The notes beneath the pieces were generated by a model. The model was not told the origin of the DNA, made no database searches, and saw nothing but the letters and a program-made list of their open reading frames with translations. A stretch of 64,000 nt of DNA from Ciceribacter sp. T2.26MG-112.2 (lineage in GTDB: Bacteria > Pseudomonadota > Alphaproteobacteria > Rhizobiales > Rhizobiaceae), in assembly GCF_900492205.1 (NCBI RefSeq), contig NZ_UEYQ01000003.1, positions 186,001-250,000 of the forward strand, written 5' to 3'. A program made the translations under genes and the position numbers. This document shows positions 63,949 through 64,000 of the stretch, piece after piece (within the stretch, counting starts at the first letter, position 1; each line of letters opens with the position of its first letter).

Positions 63949-64000
63949 TCGGCGAGTTTCTTCAGGGCGGTCTTGTACTTGTCCATGAAGCGCTCGGCAT
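63945..64000 (-). CDS. Probable antitoxin, C-terminal end only (partial)
   Basis: The minus-strand frame entering from the right edge ends AERFMDKYKTALKKLAE at a TGA that overlaps the doc ATG. Only 17 residues are visible, so the family (Phd, AbrB or other) cannot be assigned; the basic amphipathic tail and the overlap fit an antitoxin that wraps its toxin. Confidence 0.6.
   Translation of the reverse strand, partial: AERFMDKYKTALKKLAE

Noticed and set aside
1-64000. CRISPR arrays, insertion sequences, prophage, tRNA and rRNA genes
   Set aside because: I found no spaced direct repeats, transposase or integrase genes, and no tRNA-like or rRNA-like sequence by reading; a covariance-model scan would be the decisive test.

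Overview
The window is a dense stretch of chromosome from a high-GC alphaproteobacterium, most likely a member of the Rhizobiaceae (order Hyphomicrobiales). The evidence is the combination of a RopB/Omp25-type outer-membrane protein, an HdaA-type DnaA regulator, choline-sulfate genes of the rhizobial type (betC, choX and a LysR regulator), and rhizobial gene blocks (lptF-lptG-lptD-surA-pdxA-rsmA, pepA-holC, uvrC-pgsA-moaD-moaE, purM-purN, hdaA-ppk-ppx, rnd, aspS). I see no rRNA, tRNA, insertion sequence, prophage or CRISPR array.

Layout. 1-4.5 kb: the end of a chemotaxis receptor, then choX-betC (choline capture and choline-sulfate hydrolysis) divergent from a LysR regulator whose start codon lies in a short palindrome. 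4.5-13 kb: the leftward LPS export/outer-membrane block lptF-lptG-lptD-surA followed by pdxA and rsmA, with a PAP2 phosphatase upstream. 13-15 kb: pepA and holC. 15-17 kb: a visibly AT-richer gene for a large secreted SGNH-type hydrolase, the best candidate for transferred DNA. 17-22.4 kb: an ABC-F ATPase, a degenerate GGDEF protein, and a two-gene unit of a small membrane protein and a chemotaxis receptor with a His-bearing six-helix membrane sensor.

22.4-31.6 kb: DinB, GST and ndk; then a CGNR regulator plus lipoprotein divergent from an orphan LivH-type permease, with a 13-bp inverted repeat between them; then the SDR-uvrC-pgsA-moaD-moaE run and ropB. 31.6-40 kb: a GST, RNase T2, a flippase-like membrane protein, rlmJ, a molybdopterin oxidoreductase coupled to a NUDIX hydrolase, an omptin protease with its catalytic residues intact, and an SDR. 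40-48 kb: purM-purN, an AI-2E family permease, hdaA and the polyphosphate pair ppk-ppx. 48-57 kb: a phytase-like secreted protein, rnd-Rsm22-DUF2891, a metallo-hydrolase, an MFS transporter and aspS. 57-64 kb: a cytochrome P450 overlapping a lipid A-type acyltransferase, a large exported protein, parC and a Doc-type toxin with the tail of its partner gene at the window edge.

Most of the window is core metabolism and envelope biogenesis. The parts least explained by known systems are the CGNR/lipoprotein/permease locus, the P450-acyltransferase pair, the omptin, the secreted SGNH protein and the receptor with its small membrane partner.
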